Source: Diploscapter coronatus (lineage: Eukaryota > Nematoda > Chromadorea > Rhabditida > Rhabditidae). Taken from it: a stretch of 64,000 nt of DNA. Positions 17,898-29,200 of the stretch are shown piece after piece; within the stretch, counting starts at the first letter, position 1, and the number at the start of each line of letters is the position of its first letter. The notes beneath the pieces are model-generated. The model saw only the letters and a program-made list of their open reading frames with translations. It searched no databases and had not been told where the DNA came from. The translations under genes and the position numbers were made by a program. The DNA lies in assembly GCA_964036155.1 (NCBI GenBank), contig OZ038423.1, positions 38,951,249 to 39,015,248 on the forward strand, given 5' to 3'.

Positions 17898-18595
17898 CTC
17901 GCATGCCACTGTGCGGCCCAGTGGGCGGCGAGGCGATGAACGAACTCAGCGAGACGGTCGTCGTGGCTGACGGTGACGCCGAGGTTGCGTCCAACAAACC
18001 TGCAAAAAGTCAATCTTTTATTTATTTATTTCTTAATTTTATCGACTATTTTTGAAATTGAATACAGGCGTTGGGACGTTTTTCACCGCAAAAATTCGAT
18101 CATCATCTCTCATCGTTGCCATAATTAAGGCTAGTAATGCAAAACTAACTCGAATAATTCAACGCATAAGGGCCTATTTGCGGTGGAAAACGTTCCGAAG
18201 TCTGATTGAATAGCAACAACTGAGCCATTGAAAGTTTACTACATTTTGATCGAATCGTCAAATTTGAACACATGTTTCAAGCGTTTTGGAAAAATCATCC
18301 AGATTCAAAATGAAATGCTTTGATAAGGAACAGAATTGGAGTGCACTTTTCAAAAATTTCATTTTTTTTTCGCTTAAAAATCAAAATTTCCGTACCGGGG
18401 GATTTAAAAGTGATAAGGCGACTCACTTTGAAAGTGAAGTAATGAAAAACCGATTTTTTCAGAATGTTCAAAATAACTCAAAATCGCATACCGGAATTTA
18501 AAAGGGGAAAAGTGACGAGGTTGGCGGCGGATTGAGAGCCTAGTGGCGAGGGCGGTGAGGCCGTCGAGGGCTGTGTGAGCGACAGCAGCCTGATT
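17898..18595 (-). CDS. nhr-23: candidate upstream exons of nhr-23 (long isoform)
   Basis: Two exons, 18595-18492 and 17999-17898, have good acceptors (TTTGCAG) and donors (GTATGCG, GTGAG). The first ends in phase 1 and continues into the second in frame. The second also ends in phase 1 and joins exactly to an acceptor at 10979 that reads on into the nhr-23 ATG codon. Together they encode a Ser/Thr/Pro/Ala-rich stretch of about 68 residues with GC-rich codons, plausible as a disordered N-terminal activation region. The first exon begins in phase 2, so a further 5' exon must exist; I could not find it. The intron between them (18000-18491) holds a MITE. What is seen is splice and frame compatibility; membership in nhr-23 is inference. 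Confidence 0.6.
18065..18204. mobile_element. 140-bp hAT-like MITE, family A copy 1
   Basis: Begins CAGGCGTTGGGACG and ends CGTTCCGAAGTCTG. Terminal inverted repeats of about 25 bp share the core CGTTTTCCACCGC. The target duplication ATTGAATA is perfect (18057-18064 and 18205-18212). It lies in the intron between the two upstream nhr-23 exons. Its relative at 46798-46943 aligns along its length in the opposite orientation. Confidence 0.9.
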
Positions 18596-18929
18596 CTGCA
18601 AACCAAATTGAAGAAACTGGAAAAATTAGCATATTTGGAAAAAATAATTGAATAGAGAGTCGCGATTTGAACAATCTAATTCAGCCATAGTACTAGTGAG
18701 AAAGCGATCTTTTGAAGTATTCAACTTGCTGGAGCATATTTGAAAATTTCGATTTTGCATAAGTTTAAAAATTTTCGAACATTGAAAAGTGCCTAGTCAC
18801 ATTGGGCAAGAATGTTCAAAAATTAAGGAAAAAACAACAAGCAAAAGTCCCGAAATGTTCGTATTAGGACCCTAGCCCTATGTTGCCCTGGGGTTAGAGT
18901 TAGGGGTTGTGGACGAGGAGTTAGCCGAT

Positions 18930-18951
18930 CTCTCTCTCTCTCTCCCTCTCT
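18930..18951. repeat. CT dinucleotide run
   Basis: A short imperfect CT/TC run within the purine/pyrimidine-skewed region upstream of nhr-23. Confidence 0.8.
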
Positions 18952-19606
18952 CATAATTCTGTATACCCTGAAAAATACAGAGGGATAGAATCGACGAGAG
19001 AGCATTACAAAGTGAGAGCGTGCAGGCGCGGCTGGTAGGGGGAGTTCGCTACAAGGCCGTTGCAGGCAGCCGGCCAGACCCAAGGATGGTGCCCCCTGAC
19101 ACTGCGAGAGGATTCACGGGCAATAGAGACAGTACCGAGAAATAGTAAGGAAGTGCGAAGAGAAGCAGAGAAAGAGGAAACGTTGGAGAGAAAATGAAAT
19201 AGTAGAGAAGATAACAGAGATTCGGAGAAGGTGAAAAAAGCTAGATCAAAAGTTTCGAAGAGACGAAAAGATGGAGAAAAGTGTAGAGACAGTACTTAGA
19301 AATTAGGCAACTTAGAAGAGATGTAGAGAAAGAGGGAAAAATAGTACCTCAGAAAAGAGAAAAGGAGCAACATTAAGCGAAAGAGAATTAGAGAATTATA
19401 CAGAGCTAGAGATAGAGCAATTTCAGAGAGGGTCAGAGAAAGAGGAAAAACTAGAGATAGAGTAAAACGAGAGAGCGCACAGATAGACAGTCGTAATGCC
19501 TGCGGGGGATTTCAAGGAAGACATTTCTCAGAAAGGTATGTATTTTAATGGATTGATTTCGGTAGCTCTTTGGGGGAAAATAAAATGACAAGTATTTAAC
19601 CCAACG

Positions 19607-19643
19607 ATAAAGGATAGTAAAGCAAAACTGGCTGGGATATAAA
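19607..19643 (+). repeat. AAGGATAG dispersed repeat, copy 3
   Basis: AAAGGATAGTAA, an A-rich spacer, then CTGGCTGGGATATA; clearly the same unit as the copy at 15332. Confidence 0.6.
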
Positions 19644-20233
19644 ATCTTGACAAGCTCAAAAATAGTAATTAGCCTTTTCCTAGTTCTGCCTGACTTAAAA
19701 TACAGTAATCCGAAAAATTGCGAATTTTCTTGAAGGCTCAAAAGGTTAGTGAAAGCCTTTTACTTCAAGCTAGCAAATAAACAAATTTCACTTTCTCTGA
19801 AAATCACGTCATTTTTGCATTTGCCCAAATTTGTCATCCGATTTCGATCAGTTGTAAGCAGACTTCGAGAATCTTGTTGACTACTCTGCGTGTCTGACTT
19901 CAATCTATTGAATCCATGGTAAGGATATCGACTGTCACAAGATATTGGAAAAGCTGTCGAATCCATTGGTCTCATAGGGCAAAGGCTGTTTACATTTTAG
20001 AAAAGAAAGGGGGTACAGTATCCAGGAATTTCATAAGTATTTCTTCCTCAAAAATAATACTTCATGCATTCTTCAGTAGAATTGTTTTAAGGTTCTAAAT
20101 TTTTATTTAATCCGCCACTACTGGGCGGTAAACATTTAATGAAACAAAATCATATGTTTCAAAAAATCTTGTTTCATCAAATACCAACACGTTCCGTTAG
20201 TTTTTGAGCCATTAATTTTGAAAAGTAATCAGA

Positions 20234-20365
20234 CAGACTTTAGAACTCTACCCGCAAATCAGCTCGTAGAAAAAATGGTATGACATATCGAAAGAGAAAG
20301 AGGATATCTTCCTTTCTCTCTCGCTAAGATATACTATTTTTGCGGGTCGCGTTTTAAGAAGTCTA
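20234..20365. mobile_element. hAT-like MITE, family B copy 1
   Basis: Left end CAGACTTTAGAAC...ACCCGCAAA, right end TTTGCGGGTCGC...AAGTCTA. The flanks TAATCAGA (20226-20233) and TAATCAAA (20366-20373) match at seven of eight bases, an 8-bp target duplication. The family has two more copies in this window. Confidence 0.8.
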
Positions 20366-23296
20366 TAATCAAAATCCCCCTATAACTTGTAATATTTCCT
20401 GTTCACCAATTTTAGGTAGAAATTTTACGGCTACTCCTAACTCCTTCCCTATTCTATTGTTGCTTAATTCACGCTTACGTTCTTTTGATTTTTTCTCTAA
20501 CTTCCAAGTTATCTCTCATTATCTTTCTTTCTCTTTTCCTCTAACCTTAACTTTATCTCTAATTTTCTCTTTCTAGCTTCTTTTCGTCTCTTTCAACCTC
20601 TCTACTCTCTCGCGTCGACCTTGAGGTATTCTTGGTGGCTGGTGCACACATGCAACGCCGCTTCGTTCATTCGTTACTTCGATCTGCCTCTTTCTCTTTC
20701 TCTCTCCAAAAACTACACTATTTCTTTTTCTCTAAAATTTTCGTACTCTCTAAGCGATGCTATTTTGCCGCATTACAGGCGGACGGTCATTATAAAGAGA
20801 AGACTGTTTTCACAAAACAGGGAACCTTTGCTTCCATAAATCTCTCAAATTTCTTTATTTCTAACCATCTTCTTTCTCGAACTCTCTAAAAATAGCCTTA
20901 TCTCTAATCTTTCTCTGCCTCTCTAACTTTCTCAATTCCCTTAGACCTCTCGACAAAATCCGATAATCAGTTCCGAGTGCCCCGAACACCCATTGGAAAT
21001 GGGCCAACTTTAAAGTTAGCAAGATTTTGAATAACCATCAGAATTCAGAAATGCGTTTCAAATAAAGAACACTATGAAAAATGATAAATAATTTTGTAGT
21101 CAGAAAATAAAGTTACAAAACGCAATTTTCAGAAATTAGGAAATTATTCCATTTTCTCTTAAAACGAAAAATGTCGTATTTTCATCAAACTCAAATGTTT
21201 CAAAAGTTTACAAGTCAAAATTGTCAAATTCCAAGTCAAACCCTCAATGCATTTCAAATTTTACAACTAACTGTAAGAGACATTTTCCAGCCTGAGATTA
21301 AAATGTTTCACAAATTTACAAATCTACAAATCTACAATGCAAAAATTCAAAGCAACCCCTCTTTGCACGAACTTTTCTCAGATAAAAATCCCCAAAATTC
21401 AAACATTTCCTGTAGCGTCTTTCTCTAAAATTTACCATTTCGTGGTCGCCTCATAAAATCGCATGGATCGCGACAAATTGGGGGAAGGACTAAAGCGATG
21501 GGGAGGGGAAACAAGAAATTGCAAGAGCCATAAATGGTAAGGGAAGCTAAAGGATAGTATAAATCTTACAGCTCCAGAACTTAAAATTGAATTTTCAAAT
21601 TTTGTTTCAAAATAAATCGGTGTTGATTAAAAGAGCAAAATTGTCGATTAGTTATTTTGTTAGAGATTAGTTAATAAAATTCGTCATTTTCCAAGAATTA
21701 AAAAAATCGTGATTTCTATAGGTTTCAAATATAGAAGAAATTAAATTTTCCAACTTTACCAACATGAATGCTATACAAAAATAAAAATCAGCATCTTCCA
21801 AGAGAAAAGATAGATTCTCCTGCCCGCATGATTACAGTATCCTCGATAATTGACGTTTTCAAAATCCCGTCAATTATCATTTCTTCGTATCTATTTTCCT
21901 CCTAATAATTCTCGACCCACCACTCGAATTTCGCCCCGTCTTTCCAAAGAGAATTTCATCATCGTCGATTTTGAGCTATCGTAATCCAGTATCTCGTGCC
22001 GATTTCGTTTTGGAGCCTAGAAAGCTACAAATAAGCAAAAATTATTACCACTACTATTATTACACTAAGGCATTTCAAAGCAGTTTATTTCTCAAAGTCG
22101 ATAAAATTTTCGTCCCATCATCTTCATTTTACATTTTATTCAGGGCCACGTTGTCGTGAAATTATCAAATCCCTTTTTCCATACCACTGAAATGGCACGG
22201 ACAAAAAAGGATACTGTAATTTAGACAAGCGGCCTTCAAAATTACTCCACATTTCAAAGAAGTACAACAAGTCAGAAAATAAAAGAATAAATATTCGTAA
22301 GTGTGGAAGGAGCGGGGTTTAAAACTTTTCTGCTCAATTTTTTTAAGTTCCGCTTCTTTTCTTAATAAAAAATCAGTGAGCTAACTCGGCTAAAACGCTT
22401 GGCAAGGTTGACGAAACAAGCTAGGAGAAGGGAGTGACTGATCTTGAAATTTTTTCCGGCGTCTTTTGAAATTTTGAAAATAAAAAAAAATCAAAATTCC
22501 AACGCCGTCAATAGTATAAACAAATTTTTTGGAAATTTCAACAGCAAGAAAATTGTCAATCTTCAAAAAATCAAAATCGATAAAGCCAGAAAATTGACGA
22601 TTTTTGAAAAAATGTTCGATAAAACGGAGTTGATTAAAGACAGTCGACAGTGAAAATCGGGGTAGAAGCTATTGTTTGGAGACCCCACGTCTTGGAAAAC
22701 GAGATATACTTGGCTCCCCCAGTTTCAGAGGGATGTAAGTATACGTTTAGAAGTTCTTAGAGGAAACATATTTTTTTTTTGAAAAATTCACCCAATTCTG
22801 ATTATTCATTTATAAAGAGTATTTTTTTAAATAGAGCGAATCTTTAAAAAAAAAAAATCGAAAAAATTCACGAAAAATCAAAAATCACAGAGAGCACTTA
22901 TTTAGAAGTAAAAGAAATTACAAATGATGGAGAAAATACAATAAAACAATAACTTAAAGCGAAAAAGGCAGATTGCTGATTTTAGAGTAGATAAGGAAAA
23001 ATTTGTTTTCTGGTCAATCATCAAAAGTTACCAGTCAATTCGAAAATTCGAGATTTAGTTTTTTTTTTAAATTTCTGTTAAACTTGATTAGGTAAATCAA
23101 TTTCTGAAGCACGATCAAAACCTATTTCTCTATCTTCTTTTCAATTCTTTTTGAAGCATATCCATTTCCAAATCAAATTTCAAATTTTCGAAATCGTCAA
23201 AATCACCGAAGAAAAATAAGATACAAAGAAAGAAATTACCATTCCAAAACATATCCAGGAATTATTCTAGAAAGTTGCAGAAAAAAATATTCCGAT

Positions 23297-26200
23297 TTAC
23301 TTTCGGAAGTACTTGCCGTATTGCTTGAGGGTGAAGTGTCTGAAATCAAATTGATGAGTACTTCAAATTCCGAGTTAATTCTTTCATAGATTCATTCGAA
23401 TGGCTCTTAACATTTCTAATTTCTTGGAAAGTTCATCTCATTTTACTCATTCACAATATTTGAGTTCAGAGGTGCAGTGAACGACCTAAGAAACAGGGTT
23501 GTTTTTACAAAACATCACTATTCATTTTTAGGTAAAATTTTTGAAGTATGATACCTGGCCGGTTCATAGTAGTGATGCCTCAGGCTCGCCAACCACGGCC
23601 AACTCTCCACGTAGTCAGCGTCACCGTGCCGCTGAAATTTGCAAAAATTAACCAAATTTCAACATTTCCTTAAAATTCAACTTTTTTCCAGAAAAAGTAA
23701 TGCTTCCAACAGATATCAATGTCAGGAATAATGAAATAAACGATGTTCGGAATAAGTCTAAAAATGTTGAAAACGTCAACAAAAGTTCAACTGTCAGTTT
23801 GACAGAACGCGGGTTGAACTAAAAAAACCGAACCCCAAGAATAACTTCCAATGAATTTTTAAATTGACAAGAATATCAATATTGTTATTGTCACAGGTAA
23901 ATTTAATTAAAAACATTCGGAAAATTCTAGAACCTACCTCAAACAAGGCGATCAGCAGGAAGATGAAGAGGATGAAGATGAGCAGGGTGACGAACACGAC
24001 GTTCGCAATTCTGGAACCGCGTCCGGACGATGTTCCAGAAGACACCACGCCAGTCTTACCATTCGCGTGACCGTTCATGTTCTGCAACTGATCAAATAGA
24101 TATTTCTAGGAGATTCGAGAATTTTATCTCTTCACAAGTGCTAACCCACCAGCGAATGGAACGGTTCATCAAAGAAAGGTGAAATTGTTTCCTAGTGATT
24201 ATTTTTGAAAAGTCCACTTACAAATAATTCATTAAAATACGCTTTTATATTTCTATTATAAAATCTATGCCAGGCTATGAAATTATCAACGATAATAAAG
24301 GCTGCTTTCTTCCACTAACTATTTAAAACATTTTAACAAATTCAAACGAATTTTTTCAATTTTCAAAAATGTTCGACTTACCGTTCCCCCATTTGGTCTG
24401 CCGTTTGACTTGAAGACGGATTCCGATGAGAGTCCGAGAGCCTGCTCCATAATCTTTTCCTCTCTTCTGTCGCCATTTCCGAACTTTTGGGGCTCGGGCT
24501 GAAAATTAGACCTAATTATCAAATTTTTCACGTTTTTTTCTAATCTGGGCAAAAATTTTTGAAATATCTCTGCAATTTTACCCAAACTACCTTTTACTTA
24601 AAGAAAGCTGGGAAATACGGTCATTTGAGTAAAATATGCTAACTTTTAAGGAAATTTTCTAACTACATAGAGACAGAAAGAAAATAAGCGTCAAGCCATG
24701 CGTATGATATAGAATAAGACAGGAAAATTATGAAAGGTAATTAGGAAAGTTATAGCAACTTAATAGGGCAATTATCGCACTCGACAAGTTTTTAGTGGTA
24801 AACGAGACGGATACTTTCCTTCGAACAATTCTACTGATAAATGATAGGCCTCAAAACGAATTGGACTTAAAAATTCCGTCCCGCCCATTTTATCAAGTGG
24901 TTGTTGCTTCGTACGACATTTACGTGTTGTTTACCGATGAAGTGGGTGATTTTTCGAATTTCACCAAATGAACTGAGATAGACAAGGCTTTCTGAAACTC
25001 GCTAGAATAGATTAGAAATTCAAAAGAACATATTTTAGGTAAGTAGGTCCTCAGTGACGGATCGTAATTCTTCATAAAAAATCGTAATCCAAAATTTTAG
25101 GCGAAAAATTACAGTAACCCAAAAAATTTCAATCCGTCACTGATTTTCATCACATTTCGACAGAAATATCGAACAAAATGAGCGACAAGGAATAGTCAAA
25201 ACACTAATAGAGGGCATCGGTGCTGTTGAAAAATCGGTAATTTTTGTGTGTTTCAAACATTTCTAAAATTCCAATAGTCTATCAGGGAAACTAATCCTTC
25301 GGAAATCCAATCAAAAATAAAAATATAAAAGTCAATATGTTTAAAAATTTCCCTTTACCAAAAGAATATCATATAAAATAATCATGTTTTCGACTTGATC
25401 AATTAAGAAAAAATCAAATGAACCTTCACCAACCGACACCGATGCACCACAACAAATCATCTTTAAAATGTTTCATTCAAACTTTCCTGGTTCATTGAAA
25501 AATCCTACTTTCAAAAGTAGAAAAAAATTATCTTCACGTAAAATGTTTCCACTTTTCAAATCAAATGGGCTTATCAACAAACCATATTTCTTACTTTTCA
25601 CAAATTACATAAATTTAGAACATATCCAAAAAAATCAAAGAAGGAAAAGAACTTACCACATGTTCTTGGTCCTTGTCGATTTGGGAAATCGCTGAGAAGG
25701 ACACCGTTGAGATGTGGTTTCTCTCTAACGGAGTGGAAGATAACTGCTGTGCCGTTTCCGAAGAACGCTCCGAATTGATCGACATCGGGGAAGACGGGGA
25801 GCCGGCGAGCTGATGCGAGCCGACGGGCGTGTTCGTAGGGTCCAGGGGTGATTCTAAAAATTCTTGAATGTATTTTCTTGGAAGATTTTTATGGTGATAT
25901 AACTGACGCTTTTAGCAAAAAAATATCAAAATTGTTCATATCTAGAATAATAAAATGGTTTAGATTGATAGGAAAGATAGGCTTAAAATCTTTGCAAAAT
26001 GCTGCTAAAATCCAAATTTGCAATGCGCCAAAGTGTCTGGCTGATAAATATATTTCTCAAAACTCGATTCACAGAAAAATAGCACATCGTTTCGAGAGAC
26101 GAAAAGACATGGTCTTTTCCTCTTTCAATGTACGAAGCACTACTTTCTGCGGGTCGGGTTTTGAGAAGTCTGCTAGTTAAAAAATAGAAAATCAACCCCA

Positions 26201-29200
26201 CCCATATTCGGGCCTCCATTCATATCAGTTGGCTTTGTTCTTCCATCATTTCTGTTCAGCTCTCCCAGACTTGGATGGGCTCTCGTTTCTGAAAAAAATA
26301 TGAATTAATTTTCCAAAATGCTTGAGATAAAATCAATTGTTTTTCTCAAAAATTGCAGTTTTTGATCTTCTGGAAATGTATATCTCCATTTTCACACGAA
26401 TTTCTCGATCTTTTCTCCTTGGCAACAATTCTTAGTGTTCCCATTTTTTAGAGAAAAAAGAGAAACTACCTTGGCTGTGTTCCGTTGCGTTACCATTGAG
26501 CCATGGGGAAGGTTGGCGAGGCTCCTGAAGTTTAAAATTTTAATGATTTTCAACAAAAATAACCAGAAATCTAAGAACTACAAGGACGATCAAGACAAGT
26601 TTACCGGCTTGAATCCTACCTGATGGGGCAAATGGTAGCGTTTGATCGTGCTGGAACGGCTCCTAAAAATATTTGTTCATTTTTCATCATCTTTTTATTT
26701 TCTCAAAAGCTTTGAAACATGTTTTATCACTTATTCCTTGAAAGTTTTACTTTGTTTGAACTAAAATAATTTTTATCAAATATCTTGACAGGTTTCACCG
26801 CTACTTTCCGAAATTTGCTATTGAATTTAAGAAATTTTGAAACATAACAAAACTATTTTTAAATAATGTGTCCAGATGCTGCCTATTACTCAGAGCGACA
26901 AAGTTCGATCATATAAAAGTTCATTAAACATCCAGAAATTTGATTTTTGCAAAATTTTCAAATTCTCACGTCATGATGCTGGCATCGAAGACGTTTGTAT
27001 CATTCGAGGGACTATCCGCACTGATCGCCGAGGTGTTAGGATCCGCCGTCAGCAAAGAAGTCGACAACAGAACAGACTCATCCGACTAAAACCAAATCCC
27101 TCCTTCATCAAATTCGAAAATTAGTATAAACAGAAGCTGGATGAAATTGTTCCCATTTCGCTCATTTGTTGCCTAATTTGAAATTTTTCGCTTTCGCTTT
27201 GAGAATGTTCGAAGTTTCATCTTTATCGAGCCTCGATGACAATATTTGTTTTTTTCTTTTAAGTTATTCTTTGGCAAGAAATAATTAAATTACCTTATAG
27301 AAGTTTCATCAAAAAATGAGCATTTTCTGAAACTTACCAAAGGTGTTTCCTCTATCTCTTTTTCGACTTTCTTCCCCGGAAAACGGAACGTCGAGCCGCG
27401 AGTCAGCAGGGGAATGCGAGGTCTGGAAAATTCGCAAATTGTAAATATTTCAAAAATGTCGCTCATAAAAATTTTATAAATTGACGACATTATATCGGTT
27501 GAAATCTAAACAGAAACGCATTTACCATGTTTTGTCAAATAGCTACGCTTCAAAATCACCTTATAAATGAATCGACCTAATTTGTATGTTCGTGCTTTCA
27601 TACTTGTAAAAGAATAAAAAATTCCCTTTCTTGGAAAAGCAGGGTTTAATGCGAGAAATTCAAAATTCTTCTTTTCAAAAGATAGACATTGGCCTTACTT
27701 GGAAAACTTGGGTTTGATGTGTTTGGATGAGTCTTCGTTGAAGAATGCCTGCTGGCTGAGGATATGTGTCCAGAGATGTTTGGCGAAATGCCCAGATGGA
27801 CAGAGGTACTTCAGCTGGTAGCGCGGGTGGTCTTTCCTCTTAAAATTCGAATTTTACCCCAAAAATGTTTAATTTTATGTTTCAAAAAATTCCATTTCTC
27901 TACCTAATTTTATGATTTTCAACATGGATTTTCGACATTTCTGAGAATGATGACGATAAGTTTCAGAGAAAATGCAACACACATTTACGCTTTTTTTCGT
28001 AAAACTGATCCGGCGAAATATTTTAGGTAAATTTAAGAAAAAGAAAAATAAACTTTCAAAGAGCAGAGTTAATTTTTGGATTCAGATCTAGGCGGTTTTT
28101 CAGCCATAGCAAAAAAAGTATAGGGAAGGAGGTAGTAGGCGAATTCCAATTTTTCTTTATAGAAAGTTGATAGTGATGGGGCGCGTGGACGCGACAAGAT
28201 TTTGGCAGAATATTTTGGCTTATGGGAGTGTGTACACGTTGGGACGATCTGGCCGCTTAAGCCCTGCTTAGATGTGTGTTGAATTTTTGCCAGGTCTGAC
28301 CTTAGTCGGACTAGCCTCGAGCCCATTGGTCGTGCCTGGAGCAGCTGGAGGTGGCTCGTAGTTGTCTTTCGGGGTGATGCGCAGCTCTCTGCTCACATAG
28401 TCCACCTTTTCGAGTTTATCCCTGAAAATCAGAAATTCAGTTTTCGCAATTGACCTATGGTTGTCTTCAACAAGTCGCAAATATAATCGAGTTCCCCAAG
28501 CTTATCCTTGAAACTTGCAAATTTATTCAATTTGATAGGTTTCAAGAGGTCCATAATAGCCGACTAGATTGGATGAATTTGACAGGTACATAGTACGAAC
28601 ATAAATTGGCAAATTACGGAAATTCATCTTTTCAAAAATCAAATGAAAATATTGCCACGTTGCTTCAAAAATCCATAAATTGTGCTCAATCTTTCTCAGG
28701 TTTTACAAAAAAAAATCACTAATTCGCTTCTCTCACCAAGTGATATGATGGAGTTTCTGGGAGACCTGGTAGATGAGGATGCCCTTGTGTGAAACGCCCA
28801 GATAGACTGCCGTCGTTGAGTCTTTCGGGTCCTAAAATTCAATCAACTCATTTTAGGTCAATTTTTAAAATTAAAAGAAAATTTTTAGGTCCAAAATTTT
28901 TAATTTTGTTCCTTTTTGTCCAATGTTTAAACCTTACCTTCACAGTGTACGGGTCGAAGCCGTATGTGTCTAAAAGGCTGGCCTTTTGGAGGAATGCAGA
29001 TTCCGCCTCTTCGAAGGATTTGCCTCTGAAAAGTCAGATTTTTTATTCTCCTTAATTTTTCAGCATTCATGAAAACTAAAGAAACGAAGAAAAATAACAT
29101 GCAAAATAGTGCGAGGATTTTAGTATCTTCTGTCTTTTCAGGATTTTGAAGAAGTTCAACTAGTAAAGAAAAATGAGGTGTATGAATATTTTAGCTAAAG

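Larger units (their letters stand above)
18596..23296. other. intergenic, repeat-rich; GC-rich island at 19010-19085
   Basis: No gene supported. A GC-rich island at about 19010-19085 stands out from AT-rich surroundings and lies just upstream of the candidate nhr-23 5' exons, so it could be promoter or leader sequence. The region also holds purine-rich GAGA tracts with GAAATAGT motifs (19140-19460), an AAGGATAG repeat at 19607 and a family B MITE at 20234-20365. Pyrimidine-rich tracts with ACTATTT motifs (the other strand of the same repeat) fill 20450-20950. Confidence 0.55.

Noticed and set aside
28125..28150. GAGGTAGTAGG, identical to the first half of let-7
   Set aside because: The following bases do not match let-7 and no complementary arm exists within 150 bases on either side, so no precursor hairpin forms. 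Chance match in a FERM-gene intron.
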